Counted from the stretch's first letter, positions 1-11,264 are shown. The stretch: DNA of 64,000 bases from Azolla caroliniana (GCA_043228905.1 JBHGNT010000001.1:16740001-16804000), one strand, 5' to 3'. Notes: generated by a model not told the origin, from the letters alone. Translations and numbers: made by a program.

Positions 1-385
1 GGAACGAGCGGCGGAGAGACTTCGGATGGCAAGGATGAGGAACAAAGCCCAGTTCGACCGAACACACCGGGCAACACGGAAGTTTGCAAAGCGGTGGTTC
101 GGGCCTTACGTGGTAACGAGCGCCAACGACAACGGGACGTATCACCTGGCGGAACTCGAGGGTACGAGGATGGCGATACCGGTAGCAGGGAAGCGGATCA
201 AAGTGTTCAAGAAGCGCCATGACGGCGAACCGGATCTAAGAGGCTTGGATAGCGACGACGAACAGTCCGAAACGGAGGACGAACCGATGGATGAGGAACC
301 GGAACCCAGACCGGTTTTCTCCAACCAGAACCTAATTTTGGCGCATACCGGTGGATGCGCGGTTAGGTGGGGGCGGATGTCGTGA
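1..385 (+). pseudogene. G1 gypsy integrase C-terminal fragment
   Basis: The window opens inside the integrase C-terminal region of a Ty3/gypsy element. The frame is open from base 1, so the ATG at 26 is internal. It aligns by eye with the end of the integrase at 11630-12988 (shared RWFGPYVV, TYHLAEL and the tail ending GGCAVRWG). About 24 residues including the GDWVLV strand of the SH3/chromo-like fold are missing in frame between the FDRTH and RATRK blocks, so this copy is probably defective. The stop codon lies just inside the following LTR. Confident as a gypsy integrase end. Confidence 0.8.
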
Positions 386-974
386 AGAAAACCGTCCCTT
401 AGCGTAATCGGTGCATAGCGCGCGTGAACCGGCTCTTCACGTGTGCGCGCCCTTTAATGTGTATAATAGAGAATTAGGTACAAAGGTATATCCTAGGTAG
501 TTAGATTCGGGAGGTAGGAAGTTAAGGAGGGAATTTTGGGGAGGAGGACGAAGTGCTGTCGGACCGAAACCGAACGCTTCTCCTCTGTTCGTTCTCCATC
601 GCTCTTCTCTGCAGGTTTTCGGGAGGCTCGCGCTGCTTCGAGGAACGCCCGTGTGCTTCCGGCAACACCTCCATCCTATCCCCTTTCGTGCGCAGACGAG
701 CAGGCATGGACGTCTATTCGCCGGCCTGTTCGGTTGTAACCGCTCGCGTGCTGTGTTGTTTATTTGTCATTCGTTAATATACAAACATTCGTGTCTCTCT
801 GTCTCTGTGTCCATTCGTGTCTTCTGCGTTGACAGGGCCGTGTCCCTGTGTTTCTTTGCTCATACGTAACCGAGTGTCTCTCTCTTTCTCTTTCCCCTTC
901 TATCACCTGCTCTTCGGTTCAAGACCCCGGTGGTCCCGCCTCGTTTCTCCACGAATGCGCGTAGTAACGCGACA
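378..974 (+). repeat. 3' LTR of G1 gypsy element
   Basis: The LTR starts TGTCGTGAAG right after a purine-rich tract (GGTGGGGGCGGA) and ends GTAACGCGACA, giving TGTC/GACA-type ends. It matches the two G1 LTRs at 11265-11637 and 16331-16768. Relative to them it lacks about 55 bp that hold the TATA box (CTATAAAAG). The sequence just after 974 resumes inside the integrase of an older G1, so this element inserted into that one. Confidence 0.8.
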
Positions 975-1923
975 CCGTTGGCTATGCATTATAAATGGAT
1001 GGTGGACATTGTAATGATTCTAATGGGGCGATGGTAGATGAGGTATCTTGTGCTTGCAAGAGAAGGGTCTAGGGTTTAGGGTTGAAGGGCGAGCATTGAG
1101 AACTAAAGAAACATCATCAATATGCAAATTTCTTCTTGAAGATGTTATTTGCATATATGGATGCGTCGGCAAGATAGTGGTTGATAGAGGCGAACTAGAT
1201 GCCAATGAAGCTAGAGAATTCTTCTCTAGGATGGGAATCAAACTATATCTTACCATTGCGTATAATCCGGAAGCAAATGGGAAGGTGGAACGTGGACATG
1301 GACCGATTGTGAAGGCTCTAGTGAAAGTTTGCCATGGGAAAATAGGAGAATGGCCACGTCTATTGCCATTTGCATTATGGGCTGACAGAACTACTCAAAG
1401 CACGGTGACGGGATACATGCTGACAGAGCTCATATTCGGACAAAAGCCGATAATGCCTATAGAACAAAGTATTATTTCATGGTTTACATTGCCATGGCAA
1501 GATGAGATAAGTAGAGAAGATCTTCTAGCATTGAGGATTCGACAGTTGGAGTAGAATTTGGAAGATATAGAGGTGGCTAAAGCGTGGCTAAACAATGCAA
1601 GGCTAAAGAACAAGAAAGACTTCGATAAACGACATCGACTTCGCCCGAGGAAAATCGTTGAAGGAGATTGGGTGCTAGTTTATGGCAGTAGCCTAGACAA
1701 CCAACATAGTACGGCTCGAAAATTTTCACTACGATGGTTTGGACCATATGTGGTGAAGAAAGTGGAAGAAAATGCAACATATCATTTAGTAGAATTGGAT
1801 GGTACACCACTTGCCTTGCCAATTGCCAGTAAAAGAGTCAAGATCTTCAATAGAAGAGATAGAATAGAAATTGGATTCGAAGCTTTTGACGATTTTGTCT
1901 TGGGCATCGATGAAAACATATAG
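975..1923 (+). pseudogene. Older G1 gypsy integrase remnant
   Basis: This is the integrase core and C-terminal region of a second, diverged G1 copy. It shares with 11630-12988 the metal-binding blocks VDRGELD and AYNPEANGKVERGHG, then WPRLLPFALWADR, and after a stop the GDWVLVYGSSLDNQH and RWFGPYVV blocks. A TAG at 1552-1554 splits the frame and the 5' part is lost at the left-hand LTR insertion. Base composition is more A/T-rich than in the younger G1 copies, as expected for an old methylated element. Confidence 0.85.
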
Positions 1924-1990
1924 TAAACAAAAGTGGAGCCTCACCAAAATTGGCACATACCAGTGGATGTGCAGGTTTGGTGGGGGCGAA

Positions 1991-3239
1991 TGTCATGTGA
2001 ATCGTTACACACTATGTAAAAAAATAATGAAACAATTATTTTAGATTAGATTAGTAGATTGTTATAGAAATATGGATGTACTCAAGAGCTTCAAAATGCA
2101 TTTTATTACATACAAAATAGACAACTACATATCAAGTTAGGTGGAGATGAAGCTTGATAAGATAGGGAAAATACAAATTTGAAGTATCCCACATAGATAG
2201 GAAACTTAAGGCCCTGGCTATATAAGCACATTGAGATCCCTCATTTTTATTTGTGCTAAGAACACTTTGGCCACTTTGTCTTGACAGATGATGGTGGCCA
2301 AGTTCCCAAAAACCGGAAACCGGCCGGTAAGCAAAACCGGGAACTGGACGGTAAGCAAAATTGGAAACGGTTGGTAAGCAATCTAGAATTGGAACTGGCC
2401 GGAAAACAATCCGGAATGGGCTAGTAAGCAAACTAGAACCGGCTGGTAAGCAATTCGGAACTAGACGGCAAGCAAACCGGAACCGGTCGGTAAGCAATCT
2501 AGAACCAGCAGGTAAGCAAATCGGAACTGGTCGGTAAGCAATCCGGAACCGGTCGGTAAGCAAATCAGAACCGGCGAAATCGGCAATCAGATGGTGTCAG
2601 AAACTGGGCGGATCCGACAACCAGCGACGATCGTGACGGACAGATGATAGGATCATGTGGCTAATTAAAGTGAAGTGAAGAAAACTAAAGTAAAGGTCTT
2701 GTGGACGGTCGCATGCAACTAAAAGAAAAAGCTATGCAACTAAAAATAGATGGAACTAAAAGAAAAAGCTATGCAACTAAAAGTAGAGGCCATGCAACAA
2801 AAAGTGGGAGGCATATGATCAATGGGGGGCTCTCCATATATTTTTTTATCTTATTTTATTTTCCTTTTGAGCTCCCTTATCTTATCAAAGCCAAGAACCC
2901 TAAATTTCCGGATGGAAGTCATAAACCCTAATTTCCCTACGGAAGCCATATCTCTCATAAACCCTAATTTTCCCTCCGGAAGCCATATAATTTTCCTATC
3001 GAATCCGTATCTTAGTTTCTTCTAATCTATTATTCTAGTAATCTCCATAAGCTAAAACTTTTGTAATCCCAATCTTGGGATTGATTGTAATCTTTCTTTT
3101 CCTTTGTTAATAAAATTTGTCAATTTTTCTTATTTTTCGGTTAATTCTTAGTACATAAACATACGAATCTGATATCCTCTGGTCGGAGGCCTCGGGGTCT
3201 TGCCTCAAGTTCACGTATCCTCATTGTATTTCTGTGACA
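1991..3239 (+). repeat. 3' LTR of the older G1 element
   Basis: Starts TGTCATGTGA directly after a polypurine tract (GGTGGGGGCGAA) and ends TTCTGTGACA, giving 5-bp inverted termini TGTCA/TGACA. A TATA-like CTATATAAGC lies near 2219 and an AATAAAA near 3110. At 1249 bp it is longer than other G1 LTRs, partly because of the internal minisatellite. The right end falls exactly where copia reverse-transcriptase sequence begins on the minus strand, which supports 3239 as the boundary. The start is sure, the end is inferred. Confidence 0.6.
2297..2580. repeat. About 22-bp minisatellite inside LTR
   Basis: Roughly a dozen imperfect copies of a unit close to CCGGAACCGGTCGGTAAGCA run head to tail, with unit length varying from about 20 to 27 bp. 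It gives a spurious open frame on the minus strand rich in the repeat RPVP. It sits between the TATA-like box and the end of the older G1 LTR. Confidence 0.85.
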
Positions 3240-5732
3240 ACGTATTCTTTTACATATACCCACTTGCAGCCAATCAGTTTGCAATGTCAGGGAGGGTCCA
3301 CTAGGTCCTAGGTGTTGTTGGCATCGAGTGCCCGCATCTCTTCCTTCATATCAGCATGCTAATGTGCATCCTTTATCGCTTTTGCGTAGCTCTCCAGCTC
3401 ACGTACTTCCACCACTTTCGTCATGTACCCATAGTGATGCACCATGTACTCATTACACCCATATCGTTTTACGGGGTTCTTCTAGTGGGTCGATCGGCGT
3501 AAGTTCTCATTAGCCGATCTCTAGGTCATCTTAGCCGAGTCAGACTTCGTTCCCGAAGGTCCGTCTTCATTATTACCGAAGTTGTATTCGCTCCAATCCA
3601 ACTCGTCTCTGTCGGTGTCATATTCCAACATCTTCTTCTTCCCTTTCTCCTTACGAATGAACCATCTCCTCGGTTCCTTGCACAGAGACAACATGGCTAA
3701 GTCTCCTACTCACCGGCTCTTCATCTGACTGGTCGTTCTGACTCAGTCGCTCGTTTGGCCCGCTCAATTGAAAGGAGATCAGACTCTCATCTAGAGTACC
3801 GAACTACTCTTCCTCTTCTGCCCGAATTATTTCGGGCTCACTCGCCTCATCTTCCGGAATCGAGTCGGAGTCGGTAAGGAGTACCAGGATGCTAATTCGT
3901 CAAATTCAACATATCCGCTTACTCGTACTTGCTTAGTCTAGGGGTTCTAGCACTTGTACTCCTTTTTCTCATGAGAGTAGTCGACCGATATGCACTTCTC
4001 CGACTTTGGGTCTAACTTTCTCCGCTTCTCATCCGGTACATGCACATAGGCTATGCTACCGAATACCTTAATGTGCCTTAAATTCAGCTTCCACCCGAAA
4101 TACAACTCGTGTGTTGACACCTTATCTCCGATCCGGTTTTGGATGTAGACCGCCTCAGACGAGTAGAACCTGGGCATGCTTTTCTCCTCCAGCATCGCCC
4201 ATGTTGCCTCCACAATCGACCGGTTCTTCCTCTCGGCTACGCCATTCTGTTCAAGCGTGTATCGACAACTAAATTCCCTCTGAATTCCTTTATGCTTCAA
4301 ATATTTGTTCACCTAGACGAAAAAATACTCTTTTCCGCCATCCAATCACACACACTTGATCTTTCTCTCTGTTTCCCGTTCGACAAGGCTTTGTAGGTTC
4401 TGGAAACAATCGAAGACTTCACTTTTCTTGTCAATGGGATAGATCCACGCGTGCCAGCTGTAGTCGTCGATCAAGGAGACGAAATATCTGTTCCCGCCAA
4501 GACTACCGTTCTGTGCCGGTTCCCATACATTTGAATGCATCAAGTCGAGCTTGTTACAACTCCAGTTAGTTTCAGTGGGAAATAGAAACCGGTGTTGCTT
4601 CTCGAGTTGGAAAACTTCAAAAATTTGGGCCTACCGACCACTAAATTTCGGAATCTGAAAACAACATGTTTCAATTGCAGGTCTTGAAGGCTTTGGTAGT
4701 TGACATGGCCGACCTATTTATGCCACAGATCGATATCCAACTTGACCTTCTGACCTTTTGCAAACAAAGCAGTGTCGACGTCATTGGTGTCCAGGATAAA
4801 ATCCTCCCGTTTCGGCACCCTTGTGAAATAATCTGGCCCTCTTCCTCGATGAAGCAGATGAGGTGCATAAACCGCACTTGCATACCCTCGTCGATGATCT
4901 GCCTGACTAACACCACGTTCTTTGTGATTTTTAGGACGTGAAGCATGTTCATAAGCTTCCCTCTTTATCTGACATGACTCAAAGGAACTTCACCGACATG
5001 TACGATCGAGTAGGGAGTTTCATATCCGGTTTCAACAACTCCCGATTGCTCCGGCTTTTCAAGATATGAGAACCACTCTTCGTGGCTCGTCATGTGGTTA
5101 GATGCTCCGGAATCAACATACCACACTTCCTTCGATCCAAAAGTGCTCTGCTTCATCGAGTTCCCCTTGTGTTTCATCACAAAGGCTGGCCTTTTTTCAA
5201 TCTTACTAGTTCCAGATCCTTTTGATCGTTCGGCGTAGTGCGAGCTTTGTTTGCTCCCTTGTGCGGTCTTGCTGGATCCAGGTTTATCTGAATCAGCACG
5301 CGTCTTCTAGCACTTGCACTCCTGGTGGCCTTTCATGCCACAATATCAGCATTTTGTATCCTCCTTCAATTGCCGGTTTTTGGCTCCGCGTTGACTCCCC
5401 CTGCTTCTGGAGGATCCGGAACTGTTGTTGGCACTATCTTCGTGCCTCTGATTTTGCTCTTACTCGCTACCACTAGTGCGTGCCAACCCACGTCCTCCAC
5501 GCCCATGAGGCCGATTCGCCTCCGTGTACAACATATGGTTGTCTGGTTGAGTGGTCCTCGACCTACTCCCATGATTTTCTTCGACCATTTGCATCGATTG
5601 TAAGTCGAAGAAGGACAATGGTTTCTCCAGGGTGCATATCGTTGTTCGGATTGGCCCGTACCGATGTGCTAGACCATCGAGGCAGATCTAGACCATCTCG
5701 TCTTCGTCCACCGTCACGTTGACTGAACTGAG
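3240..5732 (-). pseudogene. Degenerate C2 copia gag-pol remnant
   Basis: Read on the minus strand this is part of a Ty1/copia polyprotein: end of gag with a CCHC knuckle near 5310-5350 in which flanking Trp codons have become stops, protease WYVDSGASNHM near 5110, integrase core (QNGVAERKNRS near 4220, VFGSIAYVHVP near 4060), an acidic linker, and the start of reverse transcriptase near 3300-3440. Many frameshifts and stops break it. It is cut in RT at 3240 by the older G1 LTR and in gag at 5732 by an LTR-like segment. A TAG at 5688-5690 replaces the Gln codon found in the copy at 60967-61872. Confidence 0.85.
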
Positions 5733-6022
5733 TGTCACAAACAAGTATAATATAGCAGAGTGAAGACAAGACTAGAAACAAGAGAGAGGAAAACAAGAAC
5801 TCAACTTATAGAATCCGTAATTGGTGTTGTTCACCTTGATTGGAATCAAGGTGCACCTGAGTATTTATACAAGAAGGTAGGGCTATGTAAGCCAACTAGA
5901 AATAGAGTATGGATGAGGATGCATGCAATAGAGAATGCATGACAATGTGTGGAACCTAGAAATGAGGATGCATGCAAGCTAGGAACTTCCAATGTTCAAT
6001 CTACACTACATGAAGTTGGATT
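5733..6022 (-). repeat. LTR-like segment L3, copy A
   Basis: On the minus strand it carries a TATA box (GTATAAATAC near 5861-5870) and ends TTATACTTGTTTGTGACA, as a small LTR would. It is closely similar to 17915-18207. Both copies join the same point of a C2 gag gene. The U3-like part holds several CATGCA (RY-type) motifs. The start, near 6022, is where the two copies stop matching and is approximate. Confidence 0.6.
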
Positions 6023-6120
6023 TATTTAGAATCTCCATTTCGGTATTTTTGAACGTATCAAAATTACATAAATTGAGTTTCCATTTTTTGGTATTCTACC
6101 GTCTCACTACAATGATGTGT

Positions 6121-6536
6121 TGTTTTCTGACCGGACAAGGCCTAACACAAGGTGTCACGGAGACACTTCACCAAAGGGTGATTACGGCATAGGATTATGA
6201 CTCAACGATTACACCGACTTAAGTAGGTTACACGATTAGAGCGCTTTTGTTAATTACACGCGTAAGATATAACAATAATTACAGAACGGAAATCAACACA
6301 GAAGTATAAACACCATACGCTCTATTAATTATCCGCTGCGATTACAATGGGGTCCAGGCCTTTAAATAGGTTTCCGGCCCGTAGTACAAAACGGTGCCTA
6401 TCGCACCTATTCGGGATCCGTCCGGATCTGGAACGGCATACCGTTTCCAGTCCGTCCGTCCACACTATGCTTATTTACAACCATACTTAATTAATTCCTT
6501 CACTCCGTATTTTGGACTCCTTGCCGGCCGGTAACA
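6121..6536 (-). repeat. 3' LTR of minus-strand G2 gypsy
   Basis: On the minus strand it starts TGTTACCGGCCGG and ends GGTCAGAAAACA. It follows a tract (CCCACGGGCGTGCCATG) that also precedes the plus-strand G2 LTR at 49502. TATTTAAAGGCC near 6360 fits a TATA element and a CTTACGCGTGTAA block matches the other G2 LTRs. No 5' LTR remains for this copy. Confidence 0.8.
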
Positions 6537-6588
6537 CATGGCACGCCCGTGGGACAGTACCTTGTACGTCGAACCCTTCTCGGCCCCT

Positions 6589-9249
6589 TCATTGTTCACC
6601 CAAATTGTCCAAAATACTTTGTTCCAGAGTTTCCACTTGTTCTTCCGGTTGTGGTTGTTGCGGCTGGGCTTGCTGCTGCTGCTGTGGTTGCGGTTGGGAC
6701 TGAGACTGCTCCGGCTGCTCTATAGGCGGCTGCTCCATTTGTTTCTCTGACTCCGGCATCCCCGTTTGACTGCTTCCGGTCCGGTCTCCTTCCAGTAACG
6801 GTTCCTCATCACTGAGGTTGACCGTTATTGGTTCTCGTGCTTTCTCTTCCCGGATCCGGGACCTCTCGTAGCTTTCAAACTGGATCTCCGCCTCCAGCCT
6901 GTCGTCGTCCAGCTGAGCTACAAGTTGCCGGACTTGCCCTAGTTGGTCCTCTGCCAAGGCTTGAAAGTCTTCGGCCAGCTCATCTCTTATGCCGGTGAAG
7001 TCTTCGGAAGTCAGCATATAGCAATCATCTCCCTCCTTCCGCCGGTTCTCTACGTCGGCCCGGAGCAATTGGAGTTCCGCCGCGTTCGTGGCCCACTTGG
7101 TCCACCATTTGACGGAACCGTTGTCAATCAAGCTCTTGGTCTGGTTCAACCAGGCCCGCATGATATCCTGGATGCGACTTGCTCCCATTTGCGCTCTACT
7201 TTCCACAACTTGTCGTTCCTCCTTCAACTGCTTGATGAGATTAGCCGTATCCTCCGCCTGCTCTTTGTAGCGCGTCAGCTGCCCTTGATATGTTGTCTGC
7301 AGCCTTTGCAGTACCTCCGCCGCTCTTTCTTTTTCCGCCTGCTGTTGCCTGAGGAGCTCTGTCCGAACCTTCTCCGCCTCTTCCAACCGTCTTCTGGTTT
7401 CCGCTTGTTCATTAGCGTATGCCGTTGCGGTCCGATCAACTGCTTGCCGGAGCTCATCCGTCCGTTCCTTGTGCTCCGTTTGCAACCGTTTATACTCCCG
7501 GTGCAAGTGCTCAAATTCCTCCGTTTTTTGTTTGAGCTTGCCGTTGATCTGGCGATGGTTCCGGTCCTCCCGGTCCTTTAGCTGCCGGAGTTCCTCTTTC
7601 AGGCGCTCTACTTCTGTTTCGGCGTTTCTCCGGAGCCTGTCCTTCTCTTGCAGCATTTTCTCCTTTTCCTCCTTGAGCCGGTCGTACGCTTGGTGGCCTT
7701 TTCGTAAGCTCTCCTCGGCCCGGCGTAGATTGTCAGCAGTCTTTTTGAGTTCTGCCTCCGCTGCCGTCTTCAACTCTCTTTCGCGGCTCCTCAGCGCTTC
7801 TTGGGCAGCTAGCTCATCCTTTAAGTCCGCAAGCTCTTGGGCTTGTGCCGCATTTCTCTCCGGAACGGTTTCCGTTGCCGGGGTCTGATTGCTATGTACA
7901 GGTTGATCTGACGCTTTATTCTGTACATTGCCCGGAGTCACCGGTGCTTGGACTTGTGTTGTCAAAGCCAATTGAGCCATTTCCCTTGTGACCCTGTCCA
8001 AGTCTTGTTCAAGGCTCCGGATTCTGGACCGGGCCGTCTCTAGATCTACGGTTGTGACGAGCAACCGTTCGTGGTGCGCTCTCTCCTCCGCCTCTATGTA
8101 CTCGACCGCTCCGGCGATCTGCTCGCCTACCCACCGTAGCCACATGCTATTGGTGCCTTGCTGCTGTACTGGTCGGGTCGGCTCGTTCACTGTGGAATTG
8201 TCTGGCCTGAGTGCCTGTATCTGCCGTTCTGGTTCTACTCCTTGGCCGCTGTGTGTGCTGGCTGGGCTCGCCGGCTGTTGAGTTCCAGTTCTCGCCGTCT
8301 CCGGAGCCGTTGGAATGACTTCTTGTATCAAGGCCGGTTCTATACGCACCGGTTCCGGTTCCTCCCTTGTGGTTTGCTCAGGTTGAGTTGGGGGCGTTTC
8401 TTCCTTTTGCGGTTCCGAACGCTCCCCCGCTGTCCCGGCGGTCCTACTTCTTGACCGTCGTTGGAGGTGCTCTACTGGCTCCTCCGTTTCCTCTTCCTGG
8501 GTAGCGGCATGTATCTGTGCCGTCAAGGGTTCCGGTTCCTTCTGTCCCGATCGCCGTATGGTTATCTTAACGGGTCGGACCGGTGACACCTCCTCCGGTT
8601 CTGGGAGCTGTTTCTTCCCTTTCGTCGCCTTCGACGCCAGCAGCTGCTGTCGTTTGGACGCGGGCTTCGAGGTGCTTCCTTCCGATAATCTTGGCCGCTT
8701 CTTTGGCTGAACGGTCTCGACCGGCGGCACGAGCAATGTTATCCACTGCGCTACGGCATGCCACAGCTTCCGGCCCTCCTTGCCGTCCTTTCCTCGTACC
8801 GTGTCGATTGCCGCGCACAAACCGTCTGCAATCAACACCGGCCAATCCACCTTGATCCCTTCATAGGTGGCTATGATCATCCCTGCCCGATTTTTTGGCA
8901 TGACAGGGGGTCGGGGGTACACGTGGCCGTACTCATGGAGCACTCGAGCTATCTCCCTGAATAGCGGATCTTCGCCGCCCTGCGTTCGATAGCCTTTGCC
9001 GGCTACAGAGTACTCACCGAAATATCGGATGAGTTGCTCCGAGGTTGGGTTATCGATCTGAAAAATACCTCCCTCCGGAAGGCCTGTTAGCGCACGGATC
9101 GCTTCCTCGGTGATGACTTCTTTGTCGAGCTCCTTGATGACCTGGTCGGCTTCTTTGTGCGGTGGTGCCTCCATGATGGTCAAGAACCCATCCAGTCCGT
9201 GTTGCCTGAGCCATTTCCTGGTCGCTTCCGACAGCGTTTGTGGTTCCAT
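6589..9249 (-). CDS. G2 third ORF: coiled-coil protein, intact
   Basis: An 886-residue open frame lies between pol and the 3' LTR of a G2 element, in the sense direction. The frame is open for 100 codons upstream, but I place the start at the ATG at 9249 because similarity to the second G2 copy (47190-49451) begins there. Residues 1-180 look globular (LSEATRKWLRQHG, RYFGEYS, GYRTQGGEDPLF), 180-440 are low-complexity and rich in E, P and T, about 440-800 form heptad-rich coiled coil (LKEELRQLKDRE), and the tail is acidic, then Q/P-rich, ending LEQSILDNLGEQ. I recognise no catalytic motif. Extra ORFs of this kind are known in Tat/Ogre-type elements, usually of unknown function. A role in particle assembly or host binding is a guess. 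Confidence 0.8.
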   Translation of the reverse strand: MEPQTLSEATRKWLRQHGLDGFLTIMEAPPHKEADQVIKELDKEVITEEAIRALTGLPEGGIFQIDNPTSEQLIRYFGEYSVAGKGYRTQGGEDPLFREIARVLHEYGHVYPRPPVMPKNRAGMIIATYEGIKVDWPVLIADGLCAAIDTVRGKDGKEGRKLWHAVAQWITLLVPPVETVQPKKRPRLSEGSTSKPASKRQQLLASKATKGKKQLPEPEEVSPVRPVKITIRRSGQKEPEPLTAQIHAATQEEETEEPVEHLQRRSRSRTAGTAGERSEPQKEETPPTQPEQTTREEPEPVRIEPALIQEVIPTAPETARTGTQQPASPASTHSGQGVEPERQIQALRPDNSTVNEPTRPVQQQGTNSMWLRWVGEQIAGAVEYIEAEERAHHERLLVTTVDLETARSRIRSLEQDLDRVTREMAQLALTTQVQAPVTPGNVQNKASDQPVHSNQTPATETVPERNAAQAQELADLKDELAAQEALRSRERELKTAAEAELKKTADNLRRAEESLRKGHQAYDRLKEEKEKMLQEKDRLRRNAETEVERLKEELRQLKDREDRNHRQINGKLKQKTEEFEHLHREYKRLQTEHKERTDELRQAVDRTATAYANEQAETRRRLEEAEKVRTELLRQQQAEKERAAEVLQRLQTTYQGQLTRYKEQAEDTANLIKQLKEERQVVESRAQMGASRIQDIMRAWLNQTKSLIDNGSVKWWTKWATNAAELQLLRADVENRRKEGDDCYMLTSEDFTGIRDELAEDFQALAEDQLGQVRQLVAQLDDDRLEAEIQFESYERSRIREEKAREPITVNLSDEEPLLEGDRTGSSQTGMPESEKQMEQPPIEQPEQSQSQPQPQQQQQAQPQQPQPEEQVETLEQSILDNLGEQ

Positions 9250-9772
9250 GTCTGCTTCGAGGTCGAGGAAAGATGGCGAGGTAGAGTGGTGATGAGAGTG
9301 AGAGCGAGAGATAGAGAGTTCCGAACGTGGGGGTTCTCTGAGTGCAAGTTCGCGTTTGGTAAGCTTCAACCGCCTTGGTGCTTCTGTGCTTCTTGGCTCG
9401 CGAAATGAAAAGGTCTCCATGCGTTCTGCTTCTTCTCTGTGCGTCTTGGCGCCTTTTTCGAGCATGCACACGTCGTATACCAATTTAGTATTAAGTAATG
9501 TGGCGGCACTTAAATGCCCACTACGTACCTTTTCGCTCCTTGCTTTCACGTCCGTTCATACCTCGATTTTTAATGATTTCTCTCTTCTTCTTTTTTTTTA
9601 TTATTATTATAAATGACGGTATGTGATCTTACACATCCGTAGGTCCCTTCGGACCCTTACCGTTTTCCTTACGGGTTGCCATGTCTTCCTTCGCCTCTGC
9701 TACGGGTTCCCCGTCGTCTTTTTCTTCCATCCGTACCGTTCCTGGACAGGTTCCCGGTATAGTGCCGGTGGG
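9250..9772 (-). other. Spacer between pol and third ORF of G2
   Basis: No conserved frame is visible. Read on the minus strand it carries an A-rich tract (9580-9612) and pyrimidine-rich stretches just before the third ORF, which could be a leader or a remnant intron. The plus-strand G2 copy has a 32-base A run at the matching place. A frame open upstream of 9249 runs through here but is not shared with the other copy. Confidence 0.5.
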
Positions 9773-11264
9773 CTACATAAACGGGTTACTTGGCATCTGT
9801 CCTTTATAGGGCTTTAATCTAAATCCGTTGACCCACTTGCCTAGCACTTCACCGGCAAGTGTCCCTAACTGATAGGACCCGTTGTATTCCCGTGTCAGCC
9901 AATACGGGCCTGTCCATCTAAACCGGAGTTTACCCGGCATCTTGCCCATCCTCGTTTGGAATACTAGCACCGGCTTTCCGATTTCGAACATCTTTTCATT
10001 ACCTTTCCGGTGACGGTCAACGAACGCTTTCCGTCGTCGTTGCTCCAGTTCCATGTGTAGGATGCTGGCCAGCCGTTGCTCCTCCAGTTCGCATAGTGCT
10101 GCTAGCCGCATTTCCTCCGACTCCTTTTCATTCAGCCGTTCCCGTAGTTGGATCCGTAAGCTTGCTACCTAAAATTCCACCGGCATGACCGCCTCTAAGC
10201 CGAACGCTAACCGGAACGGCGTTGTCCGGATACTTGTTTTGTATGCCGTTCGGTACGCCCATAGCGCGCTACGGAGCTTTGTATCCCAGTCCGTCCGGTT
10301 TTCATTGACGATTTTGCGGAGAATGTTCTGGAGCGTTTTGTTGGTTGACTCTGCTAACCCGTTTGCTTGTGGGTAGTACGGTGTGCTCCGTTTATGGACC
10401 ACGGCATAGAACGTTGTTAAGCTTTCCACTACCTGGCCGAGGAAGTGCCCTCCTTGGTCGCTGATTAATTCAATCGGACATCCATATCGGCACCAAATGT
10501 TTTCGTACAGGAATTTTGTTGTGGATGACGCGGTGTTGTCTCTCAAGGCCTTAGCCTCCACCCATTTAGTGCAATAATCTGTTGCCACGATGACATAACG
10601 ATTACCCGTTCTCATTGCCGGTGGCTTGAACGGTCCGACAAAATCCAACCCCCACTTCTGGAATGGCTCTAGTGGAAGTACCGGTTGGTGTGGCATCCGT
10701 GCTTGCTCCGTAGGTTGGCCCATTCGTTGGCATAGGTCACATTCCTTAGCATACTTGACGGCGTCTTTTAACGTCGTGGGCCACCATAAGCCGCTCTGCC
10801 ATACTTTCCTCGCCGTCGCTTCCCCGGCATAGTGTCCTCCGGCAACCCCACAGTGTGCTTCCCGTAAGATTACTTGTTTCTCGTCACTACGGACTGCCCG
10901 TCTCCATATTCCATCTGCTCCCTTGTGGTAGAGAGTGTCCCGTAACAGACAGAAATTGCGGCTCTGCACCGCCAGTCGTTTCCTCTCGTCCCGGTTCATT
11001 TCCTCCGGTGGCAGGCCCGTGCTTAGGAACTGGTGCATGTTTGTCAGCCACCTATCTTCTGATGCCACCGTGCCGTCCGCTGCCGTTTCCGGGGTGATAC
11101 GGAATAATTCTGCGTCCGGGAATTCATCCGATACTCCGTCGCCTGATTCTCCGGACTCTAACCGGCTCAGGTAGTCTGCTACGGCGTGCTGGATACCGGG
11201 CCGGTGGAAGATCTCGAATTCGAACTCCTGCAACAGCAAGGTCCAACAGCAAGGTCGATGCCTG
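9773..11264 (-). pseudogene. G2 gypsy RNase H end and integrase
   Basis: Starting at the fusion point near 11264, the minus strand encodes the end of RNase H (EFEIFHRPG, AVADYLSRLES), the integrase zinc region (YHKGADG, CGVAGGHYAG, CDLCQRMG), the catalytic core (WGLDFVGPF, ISDQGGHF, YYPQANGLAES) and the C-terminal domain (KLRFRWTGP, SYQLGTLAGE). One TAG at 10169-10171 interrupts it where the other G2 copy has an Arg codon. The 5' half of the element (LTR, gag, protease, reverse transcriptase) is absent, so it cannot move by itself. Domain order is typical of non-chromodomain Ty3/gypsy, likely Tat/Athila-like. Confidence 0.9.

Noticed and set aside
2132-2563. 143-codon minus-strand frame
   Set aside because: Made almost wholly of minisatellite units; no start context or homologue.
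2297-2580. CRISPR-like array
   Set aside because: Units are adjacent and variable, without unique spacers; the setting is a plant LTR.
6943-8454. Long plus-strand frames opposite the G2 third ORF
   Set aside because: They are antisense shadows of a coiled-coil gene, with Leu/Ser/Arg-rich composition and no family signal. The minus frame is conserved in a second element.
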